64,000 nt of DNA from Arthrobacter sp. SPG23 (GCF_000876655.1 NZ_JYCN01000013.1:1-64000), one strand, 5' to 3'; numbered from the stretch's first letter, positions 54,519-63,902 are shown. Notes: generated by a model from the letters alone, not told the origin. Translations and numbers: made by a program.

Positions 54519-55937
54519 TTACGACGCCGGGCCGGCACTCACGCCGGCTTCTTCCGGCGCGGTTTCTTCCGCAACAGTGCCAGTGGCCCCGAGGCCCTTG
54601 CGGTAACGCCATACGCCTACGCCCACCACCACAGCGGCCAGGGCCAGCGAGAGCAGCAACGACTCCCGGGTGGATTCAAGAATCACCATGCCGATGAGCA
54701 GCGCGACGATGCTGACAATGGCCACCCAGGTCAGGTACGGGAAGAGCCACATCTTCAGTGCCAGGTCCTTGGCGGCGGCACCCATCCGCTGGCGGAGGAC
54801 GAGCTGGGACGTGGCAATAACCAGCCAGACGAACAGCGCAATCGCACCCGAGGTGTTGACGAGGAACAGGAACACGGTGTCCGGGGCGATGTAGTTCAGG
54901 CCCACAGTGATGAACCCGACCACCGTTGAGGCCAGCACGGCAGAGGCCGGCACGCCGCGGCCGGAGATCCGTGTCCAGGCGCGGGGTGCGTCTCCGCGGC
55001 GTGCGAGGGAAAACAGCATGCGGCTGGCGGTGTAGAGGCCGGAGTTCAGGCAGGACAGCACCGAAGTCAGCACCACAATGTCCATGATGGTGCCGGCGCC
55101 GGGGATGCCGAACAGTTCGATCACTGCGACATACGGGCTTTTGGCCACGGACGCCGAGTTCCACGGCAGCAGGGTGACCACGATGGCGATGGAGCCGATG
55201 TAGAACACCAGGATGCGCCAGACGGTGGACTTGACGGCCTTCTTGACGGCGTCCACAGGGTTCTCGGATTCGCCGGCCGCGATGGTGGCGATTTCAGCGC
55301 CGAAGAAAGAGAAGACGACCACCAGGATGCCGGCGAGGACTGCCCCGGGTCCGTTGGGCAGGAATCCGCCGTTGTTGACGAGGTTGTCCAGCCCGGGCGC
55401 CGGAACTCCGGGAATCAGGCCCAGGATGGCAGCCACGCCGAAGAGCAGGAACAGCACAATGGCGGCCACCTTGATGGAGGCGAACCAGAACTCGAATTCG
55501 CCGTACGATTTCACCGAGCCCAGGTTGGTAAGCGTCAGGAGCACCATGAGGATCAGGGCCCACACCCACTGGTCGATGCCCGGAACCCAGCGGTGCATGA
55601 TGGCCGCTCCGGCCGTGGCTTCGATCCCAAGGACGATGATCCAGAACCAGGCATAGAGCCAGCCGATACTGAATCCGGCCCACCGGCCCAGCGCCTTGTC
55701 CGCGTATGTGGAGAACGATCCGGTTTCGGGGTTGGCGGCGGCCATTTCACCGAGCATCCGCATCACCAGGATCACCACAATTCCTGCGGCCGTGTAGGCG
55801 AGCAGGATGCCGGGACCGGCCTGCTGGATGGCAGCACCGGAACCCACAAAGAGTCCGGCGCCAATGACGCCGGCGATGGCGATCATGGAAAGGTGCCTTG
55901 GTTTCAGGGACTTGGAAAGCTGTTGGTCAGCGTGCAT
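54519..55937 (-). CDS. Amino acid permease (APC family, GABA permease-like)
   Basis: The 472-residue protein has twelve membrane helices. The N-terminal APC signature is clear: LKPRHLSMIAIAGVIGAGLF (helix 1), then RMLGEMAAANPETGSFSTYA. This subfamily imports amino acids such as GABA, proline or aromatic residues with H+; the substrate is not decided. ATG 55937 was chosen over an upstream start because AAGGAC lies about 11 nt before it and the protein then begins like its family. Confidence 0.93.
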   Translation of the reverse strand: MHADQQLSKSLKPRHLSMIAIAGVIGAGLFVGSGAAIQQAGPGILLAYTAAGIVVILVMRMLGEMAAANPETGSFSTYADKALGRWAGFSIGWLYAWFWIIVLGIEATAGAAIMHRWVPGIDQWVWALILMVLLTLTNLGSVKSYGEFEFWFASIKVAAIVLFLLFGVAAILGLIPGVPAPGLDNLVNNGGFLPNGPGAVLAGILVVVFSFFGAEIATIAAGESENPVDAVKKAVKSTVWRILVFYIGSIAIVVTLLPWNSASVAKSPYVAVIELFGIPGAGTIMDIVVLTSVLSCLNSGLYTASRMLFSLARRGDAPRAWTRISGRGVPASAVLASTVVGFITVGLNYIAPDTVFLFLVNTSGAIALFVWLVIATSQLVLRQRMGAAAKDLALKMWLFPYLTWVAIVSIVALLIGMVILESTRESLLLSLALAAVVVGVGVWRYRKGLGATGTVAEETAPEEAGVSAGPAS

Positions 55938-55976
55938 GGAAGCGCCGTCCTTCGTTGAGGGTATGGGCCCCGGGAT

Positions 55977-55992
55977 ACACGGATCACCGTGT
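55977..55992. promoter_or_regulatory. Short dyad upstream of the permease
   Basis: ACACGG-ATCA-CCGTGT is a perfect 6-bp inverted repeat 40-55 bp before the permease start. It could be an operator or a leader hairpin. No regulator gene lies next to it. Confidence 0.35.
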
Positions 55993-56165
55993 TTCAGGCC
56001 ACATTTCTTTTTCACCCTAGACCGGATGCCACCGCTCGGATCATGTGCAGTCGAACATTTTGACGTTCCGGCATAGGGAGCTTCACACAATGAAGCGCAT
56101 CAATAGGCAACAGCGGTGACCTTCAGGACAACTTTGAAATGTGCTCGAAATCTACTTCCGGGTAG

Positions 56166-56918
56166 CTAGTAGTCCGGATTGCCGGGCACTACCAGCCCTG
56201 TTTCATAGGCGTAGACCACCGCCTGCACCCTGTCCCGGAGATGCAGTTTGGCAAGGATCCGGCGCACGTGCGTTTTTACCGTAGCTTCCGAGAGGAAGAA
56301 CCTGTGGGCGATCTCGGCGTTGGAAAGACCCTCCGCCATGACCTCCAGCATCTCCGTTTCGCGTGGTGTCAGGGCGTCCAGCAGGGGATCCCTCTGCAGC
56401 TCTTCGCCAGGCGAATGCCGGGCCCGGCCGGCTGACGGAGCGGAAGCGCCCGCTTGTTGTCCGTGGACGGCCGAGGGGTGCCCCTCGCGGACATAGGCTT
56501 CCAGCAGGCGCCGCGTGACGCGGGGCGCCACCACGGCATCGCCGCTTGCCACCACGCGCACGGCCCTCACCAGTTCGGCCGGCGCCACGTCCTTGAGCAG
56601 AAATGCCGAAGCGCCCGCTTGCAGCCCGGCAAAGGCGTATTCGTCGAGATCAAAGGTGGTCAGGATGATCACCTTCGCATTGGAGCCCGAAGAGGTCACT
56701 GCACGGGTAGCCTCGATGCCGTCCAGCACCGGCATCCGGACATCCATCAGCACCACGTCGGGGTCCGCTTCCCTGACCTGCCGGATTGCTTCCGCCCCGT
56801 CAGATGCTTCGCCCACGATCCGAAGGTCATCCTCGCCCTCAAGGATCAGGCGGAAGCCCATCCTCAGCAGCGGCTGGTCATCCACCAGCAAGACTTTGAT
56901 CGGTGCACTGCCATTCAT
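56166..56918 (-). CDS. NarL/LuxR family response regulator
   Basis: The 250-residue protein has a receiver domain (IKVLLVDDQPLLRMGFRLIL, phosphoacceptor Asp59 in VVLMDVRMPV), a linker, and a LuxR-type helix-turn-helix: LTPRETEMLEVMAEGLSNAE, then ATVKTHVRRILAKLHLRDRV. The start ATG 56918 overlaps the kinase stop as ATGA, so the pair is coupled. It probably controls the ABC transporter encoded upstream in the same operon, possibly through phased repeats at 60262-60289. Confidence 0.95.
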   Translation of the reverse strand: MNGSAPIKVLLVDDQPLLRMGFRLILEGEDDLRIVGEASDGAEAIRQVREADPDVVLMDVRMPVLDGIEATRAVTSSGSNAKVIILTTFDLDEYAFAGLQAGASAFLLKDVAPAELVRAVRVVASGDAVVAPRVTRRLLEAYVREGHPSAVHGQQAGASAPSAGRARHSPGEELQRDPLLDALTPRETEMLEVMAEGLSNAEIAHRFFLSEATVKTHVRRILAKLHLRDRVQAVVYAYETGLVVPGNPDY

Positions 56919-58249
56919 GTTTTTCCTTGGTCCCCATTCCAATTCAGAACTGCCCGGACGCGCCATCCGCCGCCTGCGGGGCGTCCGGCTTCCACCGTAC
57001 CGCCGTAAATGCCGGCACGCTCGCGCATGCCGTTCAGGCCCTGGCCGGAACCCATCGGCCCGGCACCGCCAGCCGCTGCCCCCGGTCCGCCCAGGACTAC
57101 CGCCCGGTGGCCCAGGGTGCCCTTGCCGTCGTCGAACACTTCAATGGTGACCGCGCCGCCAGCGCGGACCATGCTCACTTCCACCCGGCTCAGCGCCCGG
57201 CCGTACCGGAGGACATTGGTGAGCGATTCCTGCACGATCCGGTAGACGGTCAGCTGGAAGGCTGCATCCTCGGGAAGGGCCGGCCCGGTGTGCGAATAGT
57301 GCAGCGGCAACCCCGCCGTGCGGAAGCCCTCAAGGAGCTTGGCCAGGCTGTTTCCGGCGCTCAGCGGCTGCCGGGGCGCCTGGCCTGCCGGCGACTCCTC
57401 GCGCAGGACGCCCAGCACCCGGCGCATGTCCCCCAAGGCCGTCCGTCCGGTCCGGGAAATCTCCGCCAGGACCTCAGCAGCGCGCTCCGGGCTCTTCCTG
57501 ACCACCACGGCGGCACCGTCGGACAAGGTGAGCATCACCGTCAGGGAGTGGGCCACGACGTCGTGCATCTCCCGGGCGATCCGGTTGCGCTCGGTGACTG
57601 AGCCCAGTGCCGCGGTCCGGGCCGCCCAGGCGGCGATTTCCTCTTCGTGTTCCCGCCGCTGCCGGACGGAAATTCCGATGCCGGTGGCGATGATGTTGGA
57701 GAGCGTGATGGTGATCCCTGCAACGATGCCAAAGACCAGCTGCGAATTCTCCGGCGCCGCGGGACCGCCGTTGGGAAGGGCGCGTTCCAGCGGTCCCACA
57801 AGGGTCAGGAAGTACAACAGGGACAGCGGGGCGTTAGCCAATGCCAGCGCCGTGATGGAGAACCGGCGGGACCGCTGCACCGCCAGCGCGTAGAGGGCAA
57901 ACCACAGGCCCGCGGAAACATTGGAGCCCCAGGGGTGCAGCAGGGTGATGCCCACTTCCAGCACGGCCACGGCGGCAAGAACGGCCACCGGCCGGGACCG
58001 GCGGAAAAAGAGTGAAACGGCGACGGCGGCGAGCAGCGCCGTAGCCAGCCGCCCGCCGTCGAGCACGGCGTCCACGGCGGTGGGCGTGACCAGCAGCAGG
58101 TAGCAGAGCACCACCACCGCATCCATGACTCTGGGCCGCCGGTAAAGATAGCGGCGGAGCCGGCCGCGGCGACGGTCGGCGAGCTCGGCAAAGGACGCAT
58201 CAACCTGAATGAGGGCTGATGCGTCCTTTGCCGTGAGTTCTGCGTGCAT
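56915..58249 (-). CDS. NarL-type sensor histidine kinase
   Basis: The 444-residue protein has about six membrane helices (42-195) with short loops, which suits sensing in or at the membrane. A HisKA_3 domain follows (RNRIAREMHDVVAHSLTVML, phosphorylated His229), then the ATPase domain (VYRIVQESLTNVLRYGRALS, GQGLNGMRERA). It is co-transcribed with the response regulator and an ABC transporter, an arrangement often used for antimicrobial or envelope stress. Codons 6-21 contain a perfect 16-bp inverted repeat. Confidence 0.95.
   Translation of the reverse strand: MHAELTAKDASALIQVDASFAELADRRRGRLRRYLYRRPRVMDAVVVLCYLLLVTPTAVDAVLDGGRLATALLAAVAVSLFFRRSRPVAVLAAVAVLEVGITLLHPWGSNVSAGLWFALYALAVQRSRRFSITALALANAPLSLLYFLTLVGPLERALPNGGPAAPENSQLVFGIVAGITITLSNIIATGIGISVRQRREHEEEIAAWAARTAALGSVTERNRIAREMHDVVAHSLTVMLTLSDGAAVVVRKSPERAAEVLAEISRTGRTALGDMRRVLGVLREESPAGQAPRQPLSAGNSLAKLLEGFRTAGLPLHYSHTGPALPEDAAFQLTVYRIVQESLTNVLRYGRALSRVEVSMVRAGGAVTIEVFDDGKGTLGHRAVVLGGPGAAAGGAGPMGSGQGLNGMRERAGIYGGTVEAGRPAGGGWRVRAVLNWNGDQGKT
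58187..58232 (-). repeat. Perfect 16-bp inverted repeat at the start of the kinase gene
   Basis: GGCAAAGGACGCATCA (58187-58202) and TGATGCGTCCTTTGCC (58217-58232) are exact complements around a 14-base spacer. The repeat lies entirely within coding sequence at codons 6-21. In mRNA it would form a very stable hairpin just after the start codon. Confidence 0.9.
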
Positions 58250-58287
58250 GTGCTGGGCCTAGACGGCGGTCCGGCCGCCCTCCCCGC

Positions 58288-59208
58288 TCAAACGTCCCGC
58301 TTCTTCAACAGGACCATGGCCAGGACTGCCGGAATGACCACCCACGCGCCAAGCACCAGGGCTGCCTGCCACGCCTCCAGGGTTCCGTCCACGTGTTCCA
58401 CGGCGGTCAGGGGCGTCACGGTATTGCCGGGAAGGTACTTGCGCGCCTCCTCGAAGAAGTCGCCGGGAATCAGCTGGAAGGCGATGGGAGCCACGAAGAA
58501 CAGGCCCACCAGGCTCATGATGCCGCCGGCGGAATTCCGGATGATGCTGCCCAAGGACATGCCGATGGAGGCCACCGCGGCCACGTAGAGGCTGTTGACG
58601 AGCAGGAGCTTGACGGACTGGGAGCTGGCCAGGTCCAGGCTCAGGCCGTAGTTGTCCAGGATCGGGACCGACACCAGGCCGGCCAGCAGCGTCGAAACGC
58701 CGGTCAGGACGAAGGACACTGCTACCACCACAAGGAATTTGGCCACAAAGGCCGGGGTCCTCTTCGGCACTGCCGCGAACGTGGACCGCGCCATTCCGGT
58801 GGTGAACTCGGAGCTCATCAGCAGCACGCCGAGGGAACCGAGGATCAGCTGGGCAAAAGCGATGCCGGACGTGGGGGCGCTCACCGCAATATCCCCGCCC
58901 TGGGCCGCCATCTGCGCCGCGGCTTCCGGGTCGTTCGCCATCTGCTCGCGGAACTGGCCGGTGGACCACGCCGCCAGGGCACCAAAGCCCACCATCACCA
59001 GCATGGTGGAGCCGAGCAGGATCAGCGTGGACAGCAGGGTGCGGAACTTGATGAATTCCGAGTTCAGCACCCGCAGGAAACTGGGACCGGGTCCGGGGGA
59101 AGCCGGAGTGCCCGGGCGGGCGGACTGCCCGGAGGGGGCGCCGGCCCGGGATGCGCCGCCCTCAGCCCTGCGGCCGGAGGGGTTGGGTTCCAAAGTTGTA
59201 GAGCTCAT
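58288..59208 (-). CDS. ABC-2 type transporter permease
   Basis: The 306-residue protein has a Pro/Gly-rich cytoplasmic start of about 45 residues, then six membrane helices (for example STLILLGSTMLVMVGFGALA). The middle includes LGVLLMSSEFTTGMARSTFA and GLFFVAPIAFQLIPGDF, typical of ABC-2 exporters. It pairs with the ATPase gene upstream, 3 nt away. With the two-component genes it likely forms a stress- or drug-induced exporter. Confidence 0.92.
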   Translation of the reverse strand: MSSTTLEPNPSGRRAEGGASRAGAPSGQSARPGTPASPGPGPSFLRVLNSEFIKFRTLLSTLILLGSTMLVMVGFGALAAWSTGQFREQMANDPEAAAQMAAQGGDIAVSAPTSGIAFAQLILGSLGVLLMSSEFTTGMARSTFAAVPKRTPAFVAKFLVVVAVSFVLTGVSTLLAGLVSVPILDNYGLSLDLASSQSVKLLLVNSLYVAAVASIGMSLGSIIRNSAGGIMSLVGLFFVAPIAFQLIPGDFFEEARKYLPGNTVTPLTAVEHVDGTLEAWQAALVLGAWVVIPAVLAMVLLKKRDV

Positions 59209-59211
59209 GGC

Positions 59212-60156
59212 TTATTTGCCTCCGGTCCGGGCGGGAACGGGGGCTCCCGTGGTGATCAGCGAGTGGTATTCGACCTCATCCTTGGTCAGCTCCATGTAGG
59301 CCTCCTCAAGGCTGGCCTGGAGCGGGGTGAGTTCATAGATCATGACGTGGTTGTCCAGGGCTGCACGGGCGATCTGGCGCGGGTCCAGGCCCTTGACCTC
59401 CAATAGTTCGTGGTCCTGGGCCTCCACCGAAACTCCCGTTCCGGCAAGGAGGTGCATCAGCTGGTCCGGTTCATCGGTGCGGACGCGGGTGCGGACCGCG
59501 CCTTTTCCGGTGATGATGTCCTTGATGGGGGCGTCCGCGATGATTTTTCCGCGGCCGATGACGATCAGATGGTCCGCCGTGACGGCCATTTCGCTCATAA
59601 GGTGGCTGGACAGGAAGACAGTCCGCCCTTCCGAGGCCAGGTACTTCACCAGGTTGCGGACCCACACCACGCCCTCCGGGTCCAGCCCGTTGACCGGCTC
59701 ATCCAAAATGACTGTCTGGGGATCCCCGAGCAGTGCCGCAGCAATGCCCAACCGCTGGCCCATGCCGAGCGAGAAGCCTTTGACCTTCTTTTTGGCGACG
59801 TCGGCCAGGCCGGTCATTTCGATGACCTCGTTGACGCGCTTCTTGGGAATGCTGTGGGTGGCGGCCATGGCCAGGAGGTGGTTGTAGGCTGAACGGCCGG
59901 TGTGGACGGCTTTGGCGTCCAGCAGTGCGCCCACTTCACGCAGGGGGGCCGCATGCTTGGTGAACGGAACTCCGTTGACCGTGACCGAGCCCGACGTCGG
60001 GGCGTCCAGCCCCATGATCATCCTCATCGTGGTGGATTTGCCGGCTCCGTTGGGACCCAGGAAGCCGGTGACCCGGCCCGCCTGGACCGTGAAATCCACG
60101 CCGCCCACTGCGGTCTTGTCACCGTAGACCTTGGACAGGCTTCTTGCTTCAATCAT
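59212..60156 (-). CDS. ABC transporter ATP-binding protein
   Basis: The 314-residue protein has Walker A FLGPNGAGKSTTMRM, the signature SLGMGQRLGIAAALLGDP, Walker B VILDEPVNGLDPEG and the switch His in VFLSSHLMSE. It resembles multidrug or antibiotic-resistance ABC ATPases such as the DrrA/CcmA type. The C-terminal 90 residues form the small extra domain of that group. It is first gene of the ABC-permease-kinase-regulator operon. The upstream 195 bp hold three phased TCAGGG repeats. Confidence 0.95.
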   Translation of the reverse strand: MIEARSLSKVYGDKTAVGGVDFTVQAGRVTGFLGPNGAGKSTTMRMIMGLDAPTSGSVTVNGVPFTKHAAPLREVGALLDAKAVHTGRSAYNHLLAMAATHSIPKKRVNEVIEMTGLADVAKKKVKGFSLGMGQRLGIAAALLGDPQTVILDEPVNGLDPEGVVWVRNLVKYLASEGRTVFLSSHLMSEMAVTADHLIVIGRGKIIADAPIKDIITGKGAVRTRVRTDEPDQLMHLLAGTGVSVEAQDHELLEVKGLDPRQIARAALDNHVMIYELTPLQASLEEAYMELTKDEVEYHSLITTGAPVPARTGGK

Positions 60157-60261
60157 GGAAGCGTTCCTTTGCGTAGCTGTGGATGCTGTGACGGCTTCTG
60201 CTGGCCGCAGATCCGTTCGTACCTCCCACGCTACAGACGCAAGCCTCCCGTTTCGCCGGTC

Positions 60262-60289
60262 TCAGGGATGATTCAGGGTGGAATCAGGG
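60262..60289. promoter_or_regulatory. Three TCAGGG repeats at exact 11-bp spacing
   Basis: TCAGGG occurs at 60262, 60273 and 60284, one DNA turn apart, about 106-128 bp upstream of the ABC ATPase start (CCCTGA on the coding strand). Same-face phasing is typical of binding sites for an oligomerising activator. The NarL-type regulator of this operon is the natural candidate. Confidence 0.6.
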
Positions 60290-60351
60290 TAGTCCCAAGG
60301 GATGACTGCGAGGCTGTGCTGGCTGCCGGGCGCGAAGCCTGCGCCGGCCTC

Positions 60352-61851
60352 CTACGCCGGCTTCGGGGTGTAATAGGTGAGCGCCCCGGGCAGCACCGAG
60401 AATTCGACGCGGCGGACGCCCGGCAGGGCTTCCCCGTCCACGGCCAGCGCCATGGGGGACTCCGCCGCTTCCACGGTCACTTTCGTGGATTCGCTCAGAT
60501 GCGTGATCTTGGACGTGGCCACCGTGCCCGTCAGCACGGACCACAGCAGCCGGATCCGTGCGAAGGATTCGTCGGCAGTGATCATCCGGAAGTCCAGGAC
60601 GCCGTCGTCCATCACCGGGCGCACCAGCGGGGCATGGTCGCGGGGGTAGTAACGGCCGCGGCCAACGTAGAGGATCCACAGCTTGTGCCGGACGCCGTTC
60701 ACGATCATGGTGGTGGGCGTTCCGGCCGCAAAGGTCCGGAACATGGCCGCGACTCCGGCGAGCGGTTTGCCGAGTGCGGGCCGGAGCTGTTCCCGGCGTC
60801 GGACCAGATTGGGGTAGAGGCCGATGCTCGCTGTGTTGAGCATGGTCCGTTCCAGTCTTTCCGGGCTTCCAGCGAGCCCCCGCTCCACCCGGACGTGCCC
60901 CACATCCGCCCGGGCCGCCTCGCCGGCGGACGCCGCCTCCACGGCATCCTCGAGGCTGGAGGTTCCGGCGTCACGGGCGAAGTGGTTCAGCGTGCCGCCG
61001 GGCAGCACAAGCAACGGGAGGGAAAGATCGACGGCGACCGCCGCCGCGGTGCCTACCGTTCCGTCCCCGCCCCAGACGCCGAGCGCCTTCACGCCCGGCC
61101 GGGCAGCGGCCGCCCTGATTTCTGCGGCGACGTCACCGTCCTCGTCAATCTCCTGTATATACGCTAAGGGGAATACATCCTGCAACGCCTTGATGGTTTC
61201 AGGCGCATAGGAGCCGCCCAATGTGTTGACAGCTATGCTGAGCCCCTCGCCGCCGGGCAGTGGTGCTGCCTGGGTGGCGGTGCGGGTGGTCGCCGGGAAG
61301 GGCGGCCGGACGGGCCACCACCTGCGGGTGATCATGGCCGCGCCCGCTCCTATGGCGGACCCGAACAGTACATCCGAGGGCCAGTGTGCGCCGGTATGCA
61401 CGCGGGAGTATGCAACGCCGGCGGCCAGCGGCGCCAGCGCGGAGCCAATGGCAGGCTGGACCAGCCCTACGCCCACCGCAAAGGCGGCTGCGGACGCCGA
61501 ATGACCTGAAGGCATCGACGAACTGGTGGGTTGCGGGTTGACGAACCGGAACACGGGAAGATGCTCCGGCAGCGGTCTGGCCCGCGGAAGGAGGGTTTTG
61601 AACACCACATTGGTGACCGCCGATGCGACCCCCTGGGCAATCAGCCCGTGCAGTGCCGCGCGCCGGGGCTTGCCGGGAACGAGGGCCAGTCCACCGGCCA
61701 CAGCGAACCACAGCTTTCCATGGTTCGCAGCCGCAGAGAGCCGGCGGAACAGGACATCATGGTTTCCGCCGGGCAGGTTGGACACGGCTTTGAGTAGGGT
61801 CCGGTCCAGCCCTGCCACCAAGCCCGGGCCTTTCCTCAGCATCCTTCGCAT
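60352..61851 (-). CDS. PAP2 phosphatase-diacylglycerol kinase-type fusion
   Basis: The 499-residue protein joins two enzymes. Residues about 20-190 are a PAP2 phosphatase with KTLLPRARP, SSSMPSGHSASA and SRVHTGAHWPSD. Residues about 205-499 are a diacylglycerol/sphingosine kinase-like domain with VWGGDGTVGTAA and LVLPGGTLNHFARD. It could dephosphorylate and phosphorylate lipid intermediates in membrane turnover. The fusion is known in actinobacteria. Its stop lies 195 bp from the ABC operon start, in the same direction. Confidence 0.92.
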   Translation of the reverse strand: MRRMLRKGPGLVAGLDRTLLKAVSNLPGGNHDVLFRRLSAAANHGKLWFAVAGGLALVPGKPRRAALHGLIAQGVASAVTNVVFKTLLPRARPLPEHLPVFRFVNPQPTSSSMPSGHSASAAAFAVGVGLVQPAIGSALAPLAAGVAYSRVHTGAHWPSDVLFGSAIGAGAAMITRRWWPVRPPFPATTRTATQAAPLPGGEGLSIAVNTLGGSYAPETIKALQDVFPLAYIQEIDEDGDVAAEIRAAAARPGVKALGVWGGDGTVGTAAAVAVDLSLPLLVLPGGTLNHFARDAGTSSLEDAVEAASAGEAARADVGHVRVERGLAGSPERLERTMLNTASIGLYPNLVRRREQLRPALGKPLAGVAAMFRTFAAGTPTTMIVNGVRHKLWILYVGRGRYYPRDHAPLVRPVMDDGVLDFRMITADESFARIRLLWSVLTGTVATSKITHLSESTKVTVEAAESPMALAVDGEALPGVRRVEFSVLPGALTYYTPKPA

Positions 61852-61903
61852 TTCCCCACCCTACCGCCGCGCCGGCGGATGCCGGGGTTGGCTGCGGCCG
61901 CGG

Positions 61904-63106
61904 CTACTCGTTGCGCAGCGGCGCCCCGGGCAGCGGCTTGGCCGCTCCGGCGAGGAGGAGCGCCACCAGGATGGGCACCATGATCGCGAGCAGGGCCAGG
62001 TGGATTCCGGTCAGGTCGCCGAGGTAGCCCAGGAGCGGCGGTCCAGCCAGGAAGGAGATGTAGCCCAGCGTGGAGACCACCGAGACACGGGCGGCAGCTT
62101 TCTTGGGATCGTCGGCCGCGGCGGACATTCCCATCGGGAAGGCCAGTGCCGCGCCGATTCCCCAGAGCGCGGCCCCGGCGGTGGCGAGCCACACATTGCC
62201 CGCCAGCACAAAGAGGCCAAGGCCCGCGGCGGCCGCCCCCATGCTGGCTCGCAGCACGGCAACCCGGCCGTACTTGTCAATGACGAAACCGCCGCAGAAC
62301 CGCATGGCCGTCATGGCCAGGACAAAGACCGCAAACATGAGCGCTCCGGTGGATTCGCTGGTCCCCAGGCCGTCAACGGAGGCTTTGGCGATCCAGTCGT
62401 TTCCGGCACCTTCTGTCAGGGTGGCGCCGAGGACCACCACCCCGATCAGCAGCGTGCGGCTGTCCCGCCACGCGGATGCCCCCTTCGGCGCAGCGGCGTC
62501 ACCGCTGGACGGGACTTCAGCGGCAATGTGCGGCAGGAAGTAGCGGGGCGCCACCATGGTCAGCACGGCCACGACGGCGGCAATGACCAGCAGGTGGGCA
62601 GGCAGTCCCACACCCAGGCCGGAGAGGCCGGCACCGATCAGGGCGCCCACGAAGGCGCCGCCGCTGAAAGCCGCATGGAACTGCGGCATGATGGTGCGCT
62701 TAAGCCGGTGTTCGACGTCGGCCCCTTCGATGTTCTGCGAGACGTCCCACAGGCCGATGCCAACGCCAAAGAAGAACAGTGCAACGGCGGTCCCGGGCAC
62801 TGACTCGGCCGTGAGGGAGAGGGCGATGCCCACCCCGGCCACCGCAGCCAGGAGTCCGCTGGCCCGGACCGTATTGGCGGTTCCGATCCGTCCCACCACC
62901 CACCCGGCAGTGGGGAGTGCGATCAGCGATCCCACGGCCGTGCAAAGGAGCAGCGTTCCCATCTGTCCGGAGGTCACATGCAGGATTTCGGTGACGGCGG
63001 GGATGCGGGCGGCCCAGCTGGCAAACACCAGGCCGTTAATCCCGAAGATCAGGAACGTGGCGGCTGCCGCGGCGTTCAGCTTCTGTGTGGACACGGCGAT
63101 GCTCAT
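61904..63106 (-). CDS. MFS transporter
   Basis: The 400-residue protein has twelve membrane helices and the MFS pattern of fucose/sugar-type permeases: FLIFGINGLVFASWAARIPA in helix 1, GWVVGRIGTANTVRASGLLA after helix 2, and RFCGGFVIDKYGRVAVLRAS in the second half. ATG 63106 overlaps the stop of the DeoR-type gene as ATGA, which fixes the start. The regulator in front suggests a sugar or sugar-derived substrate. Confidence 0.92.
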   Translation of the reverse strand: MSIAVSTQKLNAAAAATFLIFGINGLVFASWAARIPAVTEILHVTSGQMGTLLLCTAVGSLIALPTAGWVVGRIGTANTVRASGLLAAVAGVGIALSLTAESVPGTAVALFFFGVGIGLWDVSQNIEGADVEHRLKRTIMPQFHAAFSGGAFVGALIGAGLSGLGVGLPAHLLVIAAVVAVLTMVAPRYFLPHIAAEVPSSGDAAAPKGASAWRDSRTLLIGVVVLGATLTEGAGNDWIAKASVDGLGTSESTGALMFAVFVLAMTAMRFCGGFVIDKYGRVAVLRASMGAAAAGLGLFVLAGNVWLATAGAALWGIGAALAFPMGMSAAADDPKKAAARVSVVSTLGYISFLAGPPLLGYLGDLTGIHLALLAIMVPILVALLLAGAAKPLPGAPLRNE

Positions 63107-63873
63107 ACATTCACTACTTTCACTGAGTATTTTCCAAGTTGTGTGAGTTCCTGCGGGCTGAAGGACCTGTCGGTGACGATGACGTCCACGGCGCCCAGAC
63201 CAGCCACCAGTGCAACGGCGGCGGCGTTCCATTTGGATCCCGCGCAGGCGGCAATGACCCGGCTGGCGGATTCCAGGCCGGCTCGCTTGACGGCGGCGTC
63301 GTCGAGGTCGTGCGCCAGCAGCCCGTCCTTGAGGTTCACGGCGCAGGGCGTCACCACGGCGGTATCAAAGCGGAGGGAGCGGATGTTGGCCTCGGCCAGC
63401 GGCCCGCGAAAGCACAGCTCGCCAGGGATCAGGCTTCCGCCCGGCACCAGCAGGGCAGGCCGATGCCCGGACTGGCCTTCCGCCGTCAACGCGTTGAGGG
63501 CTGGTAACGACATGGGCATCAGCGTCAGTTCGCGTTGCCGCAGCTGGCGGGCGATCCCGGTGGCTGTGGTGCCGCTGTCGAGCCAGACGTGTTCGCGGTC
63601 CTGCAGCAGGCCTGCCACTCCGGCGGCGATCCGGGCCTTGGCGTCCTGCCCTTCAAGTTCCCGTTGCCCGTAGCCTGGAAGCTCGCCGCGGAGGACCAGG
63701 CTTTTGGCTCCGCCGTGCACCCGGCGGAGGACGCCGTGGACCGCGAGGGCATCGAGGTCGCGGCGGATAGTGGCGCCGGACGCTCCGCACTCAGCCATCA
63801 GCTCGTCGACGGTCACCTCTTCACGGCTCCGCAGCAGGTCACCGATCAGCCGGTGCCGCTCTTCAGTCCTCAT
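63103..63873 (-). CDS. DeoR/GlpR family transcriptional regulator
   Basis: The 256-residue protein has the DeoR helix-turn-helix near the N-terminus (RTEERHRLIGDLLRSREEVT, then CGASGATIRRDLDALAVHGV with LRRVHGGA) and the C-terminal sugar-phosphate sensor domain (VWLDSGTTATGIARQL). ATG 63873 is preferred to TTG 63879. It is coupled to the MFS gene and probably represses both genes until a sugar phosphate appears. A 12-bp palindrome lies just upstream. Confidence 0.94.
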   Translation of the reverse strand: MRTEERHRLIGDLLRSREEVTVDELMAECGASGATIRRDLDALAVHGVLRRVHGGAKSLVLRGELPGYGQRELEGQDAKARIAAGVAGLLQDREHVWLDSGTTATGIARQLRQRELTLMPMSLPALNALTAEGQSGHRPALLVPGGSLIPGELCFRGPLAEANIRSLRFDTAVVTPCAVNLKDGLLAHDLDDAAVKRAGLESASRVIAACAGSKWNAAAVALVAGLGAVDVIVTDRSFSPQELTQLGKYSVKVVNV

Positions 63874-63890
63874 GTTCAAATGCTAGCCGA

Positions 63891-63902
63891 AAATGATCAT
63901 TT
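63891..63902. promoter_or_regulatory. Perfect palindrome AAATGATCATTT, DeoR operator candidate
   Basis: AAATGATCATTT lies 18-29 bp upstream of the regulator start, where it would overlap the promoter. The AT-rich perfect symmetry in this GC-rich genome stands out. Autoregulation by the DeoR-family protein is the simplest reading. Confidence 0.6.
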
